DNA of 64,000 bases from Martinezella miluonensis (GTDB lineage: Bacteria > Pseudomonadota > Alphaproteobacteria > Rhizobiales > Rhizobiaceae), in contig NZ_FMAH01000003.1 in assembly GCF_900094545.1 (NCBI RefSeq), positions 62,001 through 126,000 of the forward strand, written 5' to 3'. The first letter of the stretch is position 1. Each line of letters begins with the position of its first letter. The position numbers and the translations under genes are program-made. The notes below the pieces were generated by a model. That model ran no database searches, was not told the DNA's origin, and saw only the letters and a program-made list of their open reading frames with translations. Below, in pieces: positions 33,851 to 42,972 of this stretch.

Positions 33851-35041
33851 TTGCCTGACTTTCGACGCGAAGAACCATCCACGTCTGTGGAGATCATAGC
33901 GAAAGATGACGTGGGTAGCGAGGACAGCAAGCCCGCGCAGACCGAACGGCGGCGTTTTCCGCGTTCGACAAAGACAACCGCCGAAGACCCCCGCCCGCAA
34001 GCGCCGGCTTTGAAGCCGTTGCTGTTTTCCACGCGGCATCTCGAACCTCAGGCGCAATTTGCAGCCTGGCAGACCTATGTCGCTCCCCTCATCGACATAC
34101 GACTGCCGGACCAAGTCTCTCCGGAAGCGGGATTTGCTGCCGACCATATCGCCTGGAATCTCGGCGGGATGCTGATCGTCCAACACACTACCCCACCTCA
34201 CAGCTACATGCGCTCGCAGGCGAAGGTGAAAGCGAATTTTGTCGACCATTGGCACATTTCCGCGCTGCGCAGCGGCAGGACGTGGACCGAGGTCGATGGG
34301 CTGGTCTCGGAAGGCGAGCCGGGCAAAATGGAATTGCGCTCTCTAGAGCGCCCCTTTCGAGGCCGTTCCACGGAAGCGAAAACCCTGTCGCTTATTTTAC
34401 CGCGCACATTGCTGTCCGACGCTCCTGCTTCGATCGAGATCAGAAACAATATCGCCCTCTCGGGAATGCTGACCAAACTCCTGATCGAATATCTGGATAT
34501 TATCGAAGTCAATCTCCCGAGCTTCATCGCGGCGGATCTGCCGCATGTCGTCCAGACATTGCGCGACATGATCCTGGCGTGCGTTTCGTCCTCGGCCGAG
34601 CAATCGGCGGGCACGGAACATCACAGCATGATTACCGTAACGGAACGCGTGCGGCGGTTCGTGGAGAACAATCTCGCCTCGAGCGATCTGACGGTAGAAC
34701 AGATATGCCGCCAAGTCGGCACATCCCGCACCAGGCTCTATCAGATCTTCGAACAGGAGGGCGGCGTTCACCACTATATGCAGCGGCGGCGTCTTCTTTC
34801 CGCGCATGCCGCGCTCAGCGACCCTTCGAATCGGCAGCAGATCATCGACATCGCCTTTGCGGTCGGCTTTTCGTCGGCGGCGCACTTCAGCCGGGCGTTC
34901 AGTAAGGAATTTGGCTACAGTCCCCGCGAGGCGAGAAACCTCACCACCCCGCACTATCGCGGGCAAGCTGCATCACCGGTATCGGCCGATGGACCCCAAT
35001 CCTTCGAGGAATGGCTGAGGACGCTCAGCCACAACCGCTGA
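33851..35041 (+). CDS. AraC-family transcriptional regulator
   Basis: 396 residues from a TTG at 33851 supported by GAGGAG 6 bases upstream. Residues 1-55 are polar and probably disordered. The middle (about 55-240) fits the AraC_binding_2 ligand or dimerisation domain: FVDHWHISALRSGRTWTEVDG, then MELRSLERPFRG. The C-terminal 100 residues are the double helix-turn-helix: VRRFVENNLASSDLTVEQICRQVGTSRTRLYQIFEQEGG and DIAFAVGFSSAAHFSRAFSKEFGYSPREAR. The divergent esterase gene is the nearest candidate target, but nothing in the sequence proves it. Confidence 0.9.
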   Translation: MPDFRREEPSTSVEIIAKDDVGSEDSKPAQTERRRFPRSTKTTAEDPRPQAPALKPLLFSTRHLEPQAQFAAWQTYVAPLIDIRLPDQVSPEAGFAADHIAWNLGGMLIVQHTTPPHSYMRSQAKVKANFVDHWHISALRSGRTWTEVDGLVSEGEPGKMELRSLERPFRGRSTEAKTLSLILPRTLLSDAPASIEIRNNIALSGMLTKLLIEYLDIIEVNLPSFIAADLPHVVQTLRDMILACVSSSAEQSAGTEHHSMITVTERVRRFVENNLASSDLTVEQICRQVGTSRTRLYQIFEQEGGVHHYMQRRRLLSAHAALSDPSNRQQIIDIAFAVGFSSAAHFSRAFSKEFGYSPREARNLTTPHYRGQAASPVSADGPQSFEEWLRTLSHNR

Positions 35042-35308
35042 GAAACACCGACAGCCCCACCATAGCTCTAAGGCGCAGCGGGCGATCGTTCGCGCAAGCC
35101 ATGAGGTGTGCCCTGCGCCTTCCATGCAATGGCTCCTACTCAAAGTTCAACAACTGCGAAAATGGACGCTGCTGCAAGTTTCCGGATGCGTGGCTAACGA
35201 CACTCAACTCGTAACTTATTAAAAATGAAATGAATAATCGCGCCAGTGTCCAAGCCTTGATGTGGCGAAACTCTCTGTCCACCAAGGCATTTTTGAGGGA
35301 GCAAATCG

Positions 35309-35530
35309 ATGGTATCGACCCGGCAGACAATAGAGATCACCAAGCCACAGCATTCCGCCAACGATGCGTACCGCGCAGTCGAGCGCGAGGAAATCCTGGA
35401 GGTGGCGTTTCGGGATTTCGTGCGAGCGGTCGTCGCTGCCGGCTGGAGCGAGTCCGAGGTCGCCCTGACCTTGGCCGATATCGCAGATGACTACGTCATG
35501 GCCCTCGCTGGAAGAGTTGCCGGGAAATAG
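35309..35530 (+). CDS. Small conserved-looking protein, unknown function
   Basis: 73 residues with GAGGGAGC upstream of the ATG. The sequence is acidic and helical (YRAVEREEILEVAFRDFVRAVVAAGWSESEVALTLADIADDYVMAL), without membrane segments or known motifs. I do not recognise a family. The good ribosome site and amphipathic composition make it likely to be real. It stands alone between the AraC-type gene and a stretch with two large hairpins. Confidence 0.6.
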   Translation: MVSTRQTIEITKPQHSANDAYRAVEREEILEVAFRDFVRAVVAAGWSESEVALTLADIADDYVMALAGRVAGK

Positions 35531-35910
35531 TGTTGCGTACCGACGGTGCTCCGCAGGGGTGAGCACGAGAGGTTATCGGCAATTCCTGGCGATGTCGCCG
35601 GTGCCACCGCTCGCAAGAAGGCGGTTCACCGGCGACATCGGTTTTACCGGACAGATGGGCACGGTCTTTGAGCCCCGCGCTGTCCGGATAAGGTCATGAC
35701 GACCAGCAAAACGATGCAAATCGGGCAACATCTCCCGTTTCGGCAGGATATGGAATCCGTAATCGAATTCTCTACGAACTGATCCTTGGCTCGGCGACCG
35801 GTCGGGTTTCGAACATCCTGATCAGCGATCCGAGCGATCCGGCCGGCAGCGTTAAGTTTGCGGTCTTCCCGCGCGCAACTCCGTCCACGAATACATCATA
35901 GAGTCGCGGA
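35531..35910. other. 380-bp gap without a gene, holding two stem-loops
   Basis: No supportable reading frame. It contains two consecutive inverted repeats (35590-35640 and 35647-35687), described separately. The remainder (35690-35910) has ordinary composition and shows nothing further. Confidence 0.5.
35590..35687. repeat. Double palindromic element (RIME-like candidate)
   Basis: First stem: CGATGTCGCCGGTG (35590-35603) with CACCGGCGACATCG (35627-35640), 14 bp perfect, and an inner CCGC/GCGG. Second stem: CCGGACAG (35647-35654) with CTGTCCGG (35680-35687). Two large palindromes in about 100 bp of intergenic DNA is the architecture of the Rhizobium-specific intergenic mosaic element RIME1 as I recall it; whether the sequence itself matches could not be checked. 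The first hairpin may also terminate the small upstream gene. Confidence 0.5.
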
Positions 35911-36267
35911 CTAAGGATATCTGTCCCCGCGATACCAGCTCACAATGCTCGATTGGCCCGACTTCGATAGGAACATCATTGCGGCTAGCGCGTAGAGCAG
36001 CAGGATGATGGCCGCTTCGACGATCAGCGGCAAAAACGCAAAACGCGTTCCCGGGGGCTCCTCTTCGTCAGGAAACAGTTCGGGCAGACCAAGGATCATA
36101 GCGATCAGAGGCGAAATCGACACAATGAAGACGGCGATCGCGTGAAATGCCAAGTGCCAGCGAGGGAATTTTCCGGCAGCCCAAAAGGCGGCGAACAGCG
36201 CGATAACGTTGCTTATCAAGCCAAGTACCGCAGCAACCGCCGCCGGCAGGATCGAATCGCCGTACAT
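35911..36267 (-). CDS. Small membrane protein, three predicted helices, unknown function
   Basis: 118 residues. Hydrophobic segments at about residues 8-31 (AAVAAVLGLISNVIALFAAFWAAG), 40-60 (HAIAVFIVSISPLIAMILGL) and 78-98 (LPLIVEAAIILLLYALAAMMFL), with an acidic loop LFPDEEEPPG between the second and third. An inner-membrane protein is likely. I do not recognise the family. It neighbours an exported protein gene on the same strand, 188 bp away. Confidence 0.6.
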   Translation of the reverse strand: MYGDSILPAAVAAVLGLISNVIALFAAFWAAGKFPRWHLAFHAIAVFIVSISPLIAMILGLPELFPDEEEPPGTRFAFLPLIVEAAIILLLYALAAMMFLSKSGQSSIVSWYRGDRYP

Positions 36268-36455
36268 GTGTCCTCGTTCTCTTTTCTACCCAGATTAGTA
36301 TTATGACAAGAGAATGACAACCGTTCCACATGGCATCCGCCATCTGCCCATGGCGGAAATCCTCGGTGGCAGGATTGATGGCGACGGGCGCTCGCACCTT
36401 CGAAGCACACCGCGAAGGTCAACATCCGGCGGTAACGCAAGTTACGCCCGGAGTT

Positions 36456-36866
36456 TTATTTGACCGTGAAGCCGACCGATTCCATCGGCTTGCCGTTGAC
36501 CGAGAATTCGATCTTGTAAGTCCCGACCGGCCAGCCATTGTTCGGCTTAGTCATCGCCGAATTGACGTGATTGATCATGGAGGTGATGTCCAGATTGACC
36601 TCATCAATTTTGTAGTTTGGAGGTGCAGCCCCTCCGGTGTCGACAGCAATCCAGGAGATATTCACCTTGCTTCCCGACGGCACCTCTTCGGTAAGCTCGG
36701 CCGAAACAAAGATCTTCGGCGTATCCTTGGCAAAGCTATCTTGCGTCGTGTCGGCATCCGTCTCCGCCGAAACAATAATGTTTTCAAAGCCGGCAGCCCA
36801 TACACCTGATGAAACGGCTGTCAGGGCGGTTACGGCGAGAGTGAAAAGCAATTGGGGGCAACGCAT
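36456..36866 (-). CDS. Exported protein, unknown function
   Basis: 136 residues from the ATG at 36866, with GGAGG 10 bases upstream. A Sec signal peptide (MRCPQLLFTLAVTALTAVSSGVWAAG, cleavage near 24) precedes about 110 residues rich in beta strands: IFVSAELTEEVPSGSKVNISWIAVDT and a C-terminal VGTYKIEFSVNGKPMESVGFTVK, reminiscent of an immunoglobulin-like sandwich. No cysteines in the mature protein. Probably periplasmic; no specific function can be given. Confidence 0.7.
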   Translation of the reverse strand: MRCPQLLFTLAVTALTAVSSGVWAAGFENIIVSAETDADTTQDSFAKDTPKIFVSAELTEEVPSGSKVNISWIAVDTGGAAPPNYKIDEVNLDITSMINHVNSAMTKPNNGWPVGTYKIEFSVNGKPMESVGFTVK

Positions 36867-37120
36867 TCTCAAATATCCTCCACGAGAGAAAATGACGTAG
36901 AGCCGGTGTCGCCATCAATCTAGCGAAGACTCACACAACACCCGCATTCAAAGGTATTGATAGCATGCAACGCACTGACGGCCATCGGGTTGCTGCAGAT
37001 TATGGCAACCGACCACGACCAACGTTGGCCTCGATCGTCGCGTGACAAGACTGCGCCAGGTACCAAGTGATATGGACCAGTTAGCCGAAGGAACCCCTCC
37101 GGTCGATCGGCTGCATCATT

Positions 37121-38119
37121 CTATCCGTCGATTCCGGTAATCACCGGCTCAAACGCCACCGTCTTTTGCCCGGAAACCTGATCAGCTGCCACCGCCTGCC
37201 GGACCAGCCGGGCTGCAGCCTCCCCCATGGCGCGCCTTGGCGAACGGGATGTCGCGATCGGTGCCGGCAGGGAATTGACGAGATCCAGCCCGTTGAACCC
37301 GGCGATCAGAATCTTTTGAGGGACAGAAACCCCGAGCTCCATGCAGGCAAACAATCCGCCGCTGGCCATATCGTCATTGGAGTAATAGATGCAGTCGAGA
37401 TCCGGAATGGCCGCGAGCATAGCAGTTGTCAACTGCTTGCCCAAGGCTATCGAGGAAAAGGCATCATCGAGCCGCTGATCCACGAAGTGCAGGCCGTGAG
37501 TGCGCAAGACGCTTTCGAAGGCGGCTTTGCGCTTGCCGGCTCGCAAATCCCTGTCAAGCGCGCTACCGACATAACCGAACCGCCTGCGGCCGGCCGCGAC
37601 AAGCTTACTTGCCATGGCCGCGCCCGCCTCACCATGCGATAACCCGACATTGAAATCGATCGGCGTGCCATCGAGATCCATAAGCTGGATGACCGGGATG
37701 TTTGCCTGCCGGAGCAATTGCACCGTTTCCTCCGGCTGATCAAGCCCGGTGACGATGATGGCGCAAGGCTGCCAGGAGAGCATGTCGCGGATGATCTCGC
37801 GCTCCTTTGCCGTGTCATAGTCGGATATGCCGAACACAGCCTGCATGCCGGAACCGTCCAGGCCCGCGGAAATACCGGCAAGCACTTCGGGAAAGACGAT
37901 GTTCGACATGCTGGGGACGACGACGGCGACCAGATTGGTGCGCTGCGAGGAGAGCGACAGCGCCAGCCTGTTGCCCACATAGTTCATTCGCGTTGCCGCC
38001 TCGATGACCCTATCGCGCGTCTCGCTGGAGACGTCGGCAACACCGCGCAAGGCACGCGATGCCGTCATCTTGCTGACACCAGCTTCGATCGCGACTTCTT
38101 CCAGAGTGGGTTTGCGCAT
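37121..38119 (-). CDS. LacI-family transcriptional regulator of the threonate/erythronate cluster
   Basis: 332 residues from the ATG at 38119. The helix-turn-helix is at the very N-terminus: PTLEEVAIEAGVSKMTASRALRGVADVSSETRDRV, followed by a hinge and a periplasmic-binding-like effector domain (NLVAVVVPSMSNIVFPEVLAGISAGLDG onwards). It resembles GntR-type gluconate regulators. It diverges from ltnD, and a perfect 26-bp palindrome of LacI type lies in the gap. It most likely represses the six-gene operon and is relieved by a tetronate or an intermediate. Confidence 0.92.
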   Translation of the reverse strand: MRKPTLEEVAIEAGVSKMTASRALRGVADVSSETRDRVIEAATRMNYVGNRLALSLSSQRTNLVAVVVPSMSNIVFPEVLAGISAGLDGSGMQAVFGISDYDTAKEREIIRDMLSWQPCAIIVTGLDQPEETVQLLRQANIPVIQLMDLDGTPIDFNVGLSHGEAGAAMASKLVAAGRRRFGYVGSALDRDLRAGKRKAAFESVLRTHGLHFVDQRLDDAFSSIALGKQLTTAMLAAIPDLDCIYYSNDDMASGGLFACMELGVSVPQKILIAGFNGLDLVNSLPAPIATSRSPRRAMGEAAARLVRQAVAADQVSGQKTVAFEPVITGIDG

Positions 38120-38208
38120 CCCCAAGCAACCCTCGATGAACCATGACGGCCGACACATTGCCGCCCTTCTTCATAGAATGTTTCCCCGAAAAGGCAAACG
38201 CCAGTCTA

Positions 38209-38260
38209 TTGACAATTACCGGCAAATTGAGGCTTGTTACCGATACCGGTATCGGTAACA
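38209..38260 (+). promoter_or_regulatory. Promoter and 26-bp perfect LacI-type operator of the ltnD operon
   Basis: A TTGACA -35 element lies at 38209-38214; the -10 is weak (near 38232-38239). The operator at 38235-38260 has a 13-base left arm TGTTACCGATACC followed immediately by its exact reverse complement, with the CCGG centre usual for LacI-family sites. It ends 25 bp before the GTG start of ltnD, so bound repressor would block the start of transcription. A weaker CAATT/AATTG repeat around ACCGG lies at 38213-38229. Confidence 0.85.
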
Positions 38261-38285
38261 TAGCAAAAATCGTAGAGGTAATGCC

Positions 38286-39194
38286 GTGCAACATACGAGG
38301 AAGGCCGCCGTCATCGGCCTGGGATCCATGGGGTGGGGCGCGGCCCTATCTCTACTTAGGGCGGGTTTTGCCGTCCGCGGCTGCGATGTTCGCAGCGAGG
38401 TCCTTATGCGCTTTGCCGAAAATGGCGGCACACCCTGCACGACGCCGGCGTCTGCGGCGAAAGATGCCGACATGATCCTCGTCTATGTCGTCAACAGCAG
38501 GCAGGTCGAAGATGTCCTTTTCGGGCAGAACGGTGCGTTGGAAACTGCGCGGCCTTCGACCGTATTTTTGCTCTGCACCACCATGGCGCCGAGTGCCACG
38601 ACCGCCATCGCCGAAAGGCTGGAAGCAGCCGGCATGCGCGTCATCGATGCCCCGGTTTCCGGCGGCCATGTTCGCGCGCTATCAGGCGAGATCACCGTCA
38701 TGGCGTCGGGCATGCCTGCGGCTTTCGATCAGGCATCCGAGGTGCTGGACGCCATCTCGGCCAAGGTGTTCCGGCTCGGCGATCGCCCCGGCGCCGGCTC
38801 GCAAGTCAAGATGATCAACCAGTTGCTTGCCGGCGTGCACATCGCCGCGACAGCCGAAGCCATGACGCTTGCCGCCAAGGCCGGCATCGATCTGAAGACG
38901 CTCTATGACGTGATCCGCGTTTCCGCCGGCTCATCCTGGATGTTCGAAAACCGCGGCGAACACATCGTATCTGGCGATTATACGCCACGGTCGGCGGTCA
39001 ATATCTTCGTCAAGGACCTCGGCATCGTGACTTCGGAGGCAGGCAAAGCCGGAGCCGTCACCCCGCTCGCCGCTGCAGCGCTCGACCTCTTCATGGAAGC
39101 ATCGCAAGCAGGTCTGGGTCTGGAGGATGACGCCGCAGTTGCAAAGATTCTGGCCGCCAAGAGCGGCGTCCAACTGCCCGGCCTAAAGGACTAG
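38286..39194 (+). CDS. ltnD: L-threonate 2-dehydrogenase (3-hydroxyisobutyrate dehydrogenase family)
   Basis: 302 residues from a GTG at 38286 (GAGG 7 bases upstream). The N-terminal Rossmann motif VIGLGSMGWGAAL is at residues 9-21, DAPVSGGHVRALSG at 121-134, and the catalytic lysine is Lys175 in GSQVKMINQLLAG. The family includes tartronate semialdehyde reductase; LtnD is the reading best supported by the neighbours otnK, otnC, otnI and denD. It would oxidise L-threonate to 2-oxo-tetronate with NAD(P), in the cytoplasm. First gene of the operon; stop and next start are 3 bp apart. Confidence 0.88.
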   Translation: MQHTRKAAVIGLGSMGWGAALSLLRAGFAVRGCDVRSEVLMRFAENGGTPCTTPASAAKDADMILVYVVNSRQVEDVLFGQNGALETARPSTVFLLCTTMAPSATTAIAERLEAAGMRVIDAPVSGGHVRALSGEITVMASGMPAAFDQASEVLDAISAKVFRLGDRPGAGSQVKMINQLLAGVHIAATAEAMTLAAKAGIDLKTLYDVIRVSAGSSWMFENRGEHIVSGDYTPRSAVNIFVKDLGIVTSEAGKAGAVTPLAAAALDLFMEASQAGLGLEDDAAVAKILAAKSGVQLPGLKD

Positions 39195-39197
39195 GCC

Positions 39198-40472
39198 ATG
39201 ACGCTCCTGCTTGGCTGCATTGCGGACGATTTTACCGGGGCGACCGATCTTGCCGCGCTGCTTGCTCGCAGCGGATTGCCCGTTTCGTTGCGGATCGGCA
39301 TACCGCGGGAGAAGCGCCATCGGAACGAGACGGCCGCCTTCGAGGTCATCGCCTTGAAATGCCGGACGTCACCGGTCAACATTGCGGTCGAACAGGCACG
39401 TCAGGCGCTGGCATGGCTGAGGGAAGCCGGTGCGAGCCGTTTCTTCTGGAAATATTGCTCGACATTTGACAGCACGGCCAAAGGCAATATCGGGCCGGTC
39501 GCGGAAATGCTGATGGCGGAAATAGGCGCGAGGCAGACGATCTATTGCCCAGCCTTTCCGGAGAATGGCCGCAGCGTCTTCATGGGCCATCTCTTCGTCG
39601 GAGAGCAGCTTTTGTCGGAAAGCCCGATGAAGGACCATCCGCTGACGCCGATGCGCGATTCGAGCCTCCTGCGGCTTCTGACGCCACAAGTGGCCAGCGT
39701 AGTCGGCCTCGCCAACCGCAATATCGTCTCGAAAGGTCCGACAGCACTGAGAGCAAAGTTGGCGCAACTCAGTGACGACGGTATGCAGCATGTGATCGTC
39801 GATGCCGTTTGCGACGATGATCTCGGCACGATCGCCGCCGCGTCGTTCGACATGCCGCTGCTGACGGGCGGCAGTGCGATCGCCGGCCAACTGCCGCGGC
39901 TTTACCTGGAACAAGGGCTGGTAACGCTTCCGCGGCGGCGACAGATATTGCCAAAGGTTGGCGGCGGCCCGATCGTCCTATCGGGCAGTTGCTCCGCGAT
40001 GACACGCAGGCAGGTCGCCAATTATGCGGGACAGGTCGTAAGCTTGCGGCTGGACCCGATCGCGCTCGCCGAGAAAGGTGCGGGGCCTAGTTTGGAATGG
40101 CTGCGTCAGCAATCTCCCGACGCGCCGAAGCTCATCTATGCCACAGCCGAGCCCCATGAAGTGCGGCGAGCACAGGAGCGGTTGGGCAGAGACAAGGCAG
40201 GCCAGGTGGTCGAAGAGGCACTCTCAGAGATTGCCCGTGACGCCTTCGATCACGGCACGCGCCGCTTCGTCGTCGCTGGTGGCGAGACGTCGGGCGCCAT
40301 CACGCAGGCGCTCGGCGTGACGCATTTGACGATCGGGCCGGAAATCGCGCCCGGCGTTCCCTGGACCTTCGCAACCATCGACGGAGAGACGATTGCTCTC
40401 ACCCTGAAATCGGGCAACTTCGGCGATGAATCCTTCTTCACCGATGCTTTCGACCGATTGGAGGTCGCATGA
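39198..40472 (+). CDS. otnK: 3-oxo-tetronate kinase (four-carbon acid sugar kinase family)
   Basis: 424 residues. The N-terminal GCIADDFTGATDLAALLARSG is the hallmark of the DUF1537 (acid sugar kinase) family, with FWKYCSTFDSTAKGNIGPVAEML near residue 90; the C-terminal nucleotide-binding half shows GGPIVLSGSCSAMTRRQV and FVVAGGETSGAITQALG. It phosphorylates 3-oxo-tetronate at C4 using ATP. Overlap of 4 bp with otnC. The pathway assignment follows the threonate/erythronate routes published for this family. Confidence 0.92.
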   Translation: MTLLLGCIADDFTGATDLAALLARSGLPVSLRIGIPREKRHRNETAAFEVIALKCRTSPVNIAVEQARQALAWLREAGASRFFWKYCSTFDSTAKGNIGPVAEMLMAEIGARQTIYCPAFPENGRSVFMGHLFVGEQLLSESPMKDHPLTPMRDSSLLRLLTPQVASVVGLANRNIVSKGPTALRAKLAQLSDDGMQHVIVDAVCDDDLGTIAAASFDMPLLTGGSAIAGQLPRLYLEQGLVTLPRRRQILPKVGGGPIVLSGSCSAMTRRQVANYAGQVVSLRLDPIALAEKGAGPSLEWLRQQSPDAPKLIYATAEPHEVRRAQERLGRDKAGQVVEEALSEIARDAFDHGTRRFVVAGGETSGAITQALGVTHLTIGPEIAPGVPWTFATIDGETIALTLKSGNFGDESFFTDAFDRLEVA

Positions 40473-41119
40473 GCGAGGAAGCCGAACTGCGCGAACATAT
40501 ATGCATGATGGCCAAATCGCTTTACGATCGAGGCCTGACCGCCGGCTCATCCGGCAATATTTCCGCGCGCCTCGGCGATGGGCGTCTGCTGGTCACGCCA
40601 ACGGGCAGCTCCTTCGGGCGCCTCGATCCCGCACGCCTCTCGCTGTTCGACAGCGAAGGACGCCTGATCGGTGGCGATAAGCCAACGAAGGAAATGCCGC
40701 TACATGCGGCCTTCTATGAGACGCGACCGAAAAAGACTGGCGCCGTCGTCCATCTTCATTCCAGCCATTCGGTTGCGTTCTCGATTTTGCCCGGCGTCGA
40801 TGCCGACAACATGTTGCCGCCGTTGACCGCTTATTCGATCATGAAGCTCGGCAAGGTGAAGCTTCTGCCCTATTTCATGCCGGGCGATCCGGCAATGGGC
40901 GATGCCATCCGCGGCCTTGCCGGCAAGCGCAGCGCCGTGATGCTGGCAGCGCACGGACCCGTCGTCTCGGCCAAGGATCTGGAAGCGGCGGTTTACGCGA
41001 TAGAGGAATTGGAGGAGACGGCAAAGCTTGCCATGCTGACGCGCGGGGCCAATCCTTCCCTGCTGACGGATGCGCAGATCGCCGATCTCGTTCGCACTTA
41101 TGATGTGGAGTGGGACTGA
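40469..41119 (+). CDS. otnC: 3-oxo-tetronate 4-phosphate decarboxylase (class II aldolase family)
   Basis: 216 residues, class II aldolase/adducin fold. Visible motifs: GLTAGSSGNISARLGDGRLLVTPTGSSFG, the acidic catalytic region PTKEMPLHAAFYE, the zinc-binding HLHSSHSVAFS, and a third histidine in AAHGPVVSA. It would decarboxylate 3-oxo-tetronate 4-phosphate to dihydroxyacetone phosphate, feeding glycolysis. It sits between otnK (4-bp overlap) and otnI. Length and motifs match OtnC rather than fuculose-phosphate aldolase, but the distinction rests mainly on context. Confidence 0.9.
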   Translation: MSEEAELREHICMMAKSLYDRGLTAGSSGNISARLGDGRLLVTPTGSSFGRLDPARLSLFDSEGRLIGGDKPTKEMPLHAAFYETRPKKTGAVVHLHSSHSVAFSILPGVDADNMLPPLTAYSIMKLGKVKLLPYFMPGDPAMGDAIRGLAGKRSAVMLAAHGPVVSAKDLEAAVYAIEELEETAKLAMLTRGANPSLLTDAQIADLVRTYDVEWD

Positions 41120-41121
41120 AT

Positions 41122-41886
41122 ATGCTCACCTTTTCCGCCAATCTCGGGTTTCTCTGGCAGGAGCTTTCCCTTCCCGACGCGATCCGCGCCGCGAAGGCTG
41201 CCGGCTTCGATGCGGTCGAATGCCACTATCCCTATGACATCCCGCCCGAAGCCGTGCGTCAGGCGCTGGTCGAAACCGGTCTTCCCATGCTCGGCCTCAA
41301 CACCGCCCGCGGCAATGTCGCGGCAGGTGACAATGGTCTCGCCGCCATTCCGGGACGGCATGACGAAGCACGCCACGCCATCGATCAGACGATCGATTAT
41401 GCGGCCGCCATTGGCGCGCAAAACGTGCATGTCATGGCCGGCAAGGCTGCCGGTGATGAGGCTCAAGCCGCCTTCATCGCCAATCTGCGCTATGCCTGCA
41501 AACGCGCCGGCAAGCTCGGCGTAACCGTGTTGATCGAGCCGCTCAACCATCGCGACGCGCCGGGCTATTTCCTGCAGACGACGGATCAGGCGCTCGACAT
41601 CATTGCCGCAGTGGGCGCGGAGAACCTCAAGCTGATGTTCGACTGCTATCATATCCAGATCATGCAGGGCGACCTAACGCACAGGCTGAAGGCGCATATG
41701 GCCGCAATCGGCCATATCCAGATTGCCTCCATTCCGGATCGCCGCGAACCGGATCACGGAGAGATCGACTACCGTCACATTCTGCAGTTTCTGGAAACGC
41801 TTGGCTATAACAAGCCGATCGGCGCGGAGTATCGGCCGGCGACCACGACAGACGCCGGACTGACGTGGCTGCGGGCATATAGATGA
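41122..41886 (+). CDS. otnI: 2-oxo-tetronate isomerase (hydroxypyruvate isomerase family)
   Basis: 254 residues from the ATG at 41122, 2 bp after the otnC stop. TIM-barrel of the AP_endonuc_2/Hyi family: FSANLGFLWQELSLPDAIRAAKAAGFDAVECHYPYD, VLIEPLNHRDAPGYFLQTTDQALDI (catalytic Glu), LMFDCYHIQIMQGDL and IQIASIPDRREPDHGEIDY. In this operon it should interconvert 2-oxo- and 3-oxo-tetronate, joining the two dehydrogenases to the kinase. A hairpin follows the stop codon. Confidence 0.9.
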   Translation: MLTFSANLGFLWQELSLPDAIRAAKAAGFDAVECHYPYDIPPEAVRQALVETGLPMLGLNTARGNVAAGDNGLAAIPGRHDEARHAIDQTIDYAAAIGAQNVHVMAGKAAGDEAQAAFIANLRYACKRAGKLGVTVLIEPLNHRDAPGYFLQTTDQALDIIAAVGAENLKLMFDCYHIQIMQGDLTHRLKAHMAAIGHIQIASIPDRREPDHGEIDYRHILQFLETLGYNKPIGAEYRPATTTDAGLTWLRAYR

Positions 41887-41890
41887 AAGA

Positions 41891-41921
41891 GCGGCCGGCA
41901 TCCCGGATGCCCGACGGCCGC
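41891..41921 (+). terminator. Intercistronic stem-loop between otnI and denD
   Basis: GCGGCCG (41891-41897) pairs with CGGCCGC (41915-41921), with an inner GCATC/GATGC stem (41898-41910), followed by GAAAAC. It lies 5 bp after the otnI stop in the only sizeable gap of the operon (99 bp). Partial terminator or message-stabilising hairpin. Confidence 0.5.
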
Positions 41922-41985
41922 CGAAAACATTCGCTCGGGAATTCTCCCGAAGACTGACACCCGCCTATTGGGAGGAAAATCCGAT

Positions 41986-42972
41986 ATGCATGTATTGATC
42001 CTGGGCGCTGCAGGTATGATCGGCCGCAAGCTCGTCAACCGCATCGCCGCCGAGCCGGCTGTTCTCGGACGAACCATCGATCGCCTGACACTGGCCGATG
42101 CCTTTCAGCCGCCGGTACCGGAGGCGCTGAAATCCCTATCGAAGGCCCTGACTGTGGACCTTGCGACATCAGGCATTGCCGCCAAGCTCATCGAAGATCG
42201 CCCGGATATGATCTTCCATCTTGCCGCCGTCGTCTCCGGCGAGGCCGAGGCCGACTTCGACAAAGGCTATACCGTCAATCTCGACGGCACGCGGGCGCTT
42301 TTCGATGCTATCAGACAGCAGGGCCTGAAATCCGCCTATGCCCCGCGTGTCATCTTTGCCTCCTCCATTGCCGTGTTCGGAACACCCTTCCCTGACGTCA
42401 TCGGCGACGAATTCCTGACCGCGCCGCTGACGAGCTATGGCACCCAGAAGGCAATCGCAGAACTCCTGCTCGCCGATTATTCGCGACGCGGCATTTTCGA
42501 CGGCATCGGCATCAGACTGCCGACCATCTGCGTTCGGCCCGGCGCCCCAAACAAGGCAGCCTCCGGCTTCTTCTCCAACATCCTGCGCGAACCGCTTGTT
42601 GGTAAGGAGGCCATTCTGCCAGTCAGCGATACGGTGCGGCATTGGTTCGCAAGCCCCCGTTCCGCCGTCGGCTTCTTCGTGCATGCCGCGACCCTCGACA
42701 CCGCGAAAGTGGGGCCGCGGCGCAATCTCACCATGCCCGGACTTTCAGCGCTCGTTTCCGACGAGATCGATTCGCTGCGCCGTGTCGGCGGTGACAGGGC
42801 CGTTGCCCTCATCCGCCGCGAACCGGACCCGATGATCGAGCGGATCGTCGCCGGCTGGCCGACCCGGTTCGACGCAGAGCGCGCCTGCGATCTTGGCTTC
42901 AAAGCCGAACGGAGCTTTGATGAGATCGTGCAAGCGCACATCGAGGACGAACTGGATGGGAGAGTCGCATGA
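41986..42972 (+). CDS. denD: D-erythronate dehydrogenase (NAD-dependent epimerase/dehydratase fold)
   Basis: 328 residues from the ATG at 41986, with GGAGG 10 bases upstream. N-terminal Rossmann motif [53 protein letters not shown], and the catalytic [13 protein letters not shown] (Tyr and Lys). This extended-SDR pattern plus the otn genes identifies DenD, which oxidises D-erythronate at C2. With ltnD it gives the operon entry points for both tetronates. The stop overlaps the next start by 4 bp. Confidence 0.89.
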   Translation: MHVLILGAAGMIGRKLVNRIAAEPAVLGRTIDRLTLADAFQPPVPEALKSLSKALTVDLATSGIAAKLIEDRPDMIFHLAAVVSGEAEADFDKGYTVNLDGTRALFDAIRQQGLKSAYAPRVIFASSIAVFGTPFPDVIGDEFLTAPLTSYGTQKAIAELLLADYSRRGIFDGIGIRLPTICVRPGAPNKAASGFFSNILREPLVGKEAILPVSDTVRHWFASPRSAVGFFVHAATLDTAKVGPRRNLTMPGLSALVSDEIDSLRRVGGDRAVALIRREPDPMIERIVAGWPTRFDAERACDLGFKAERSFDEIVQAHIEDELDGRVA

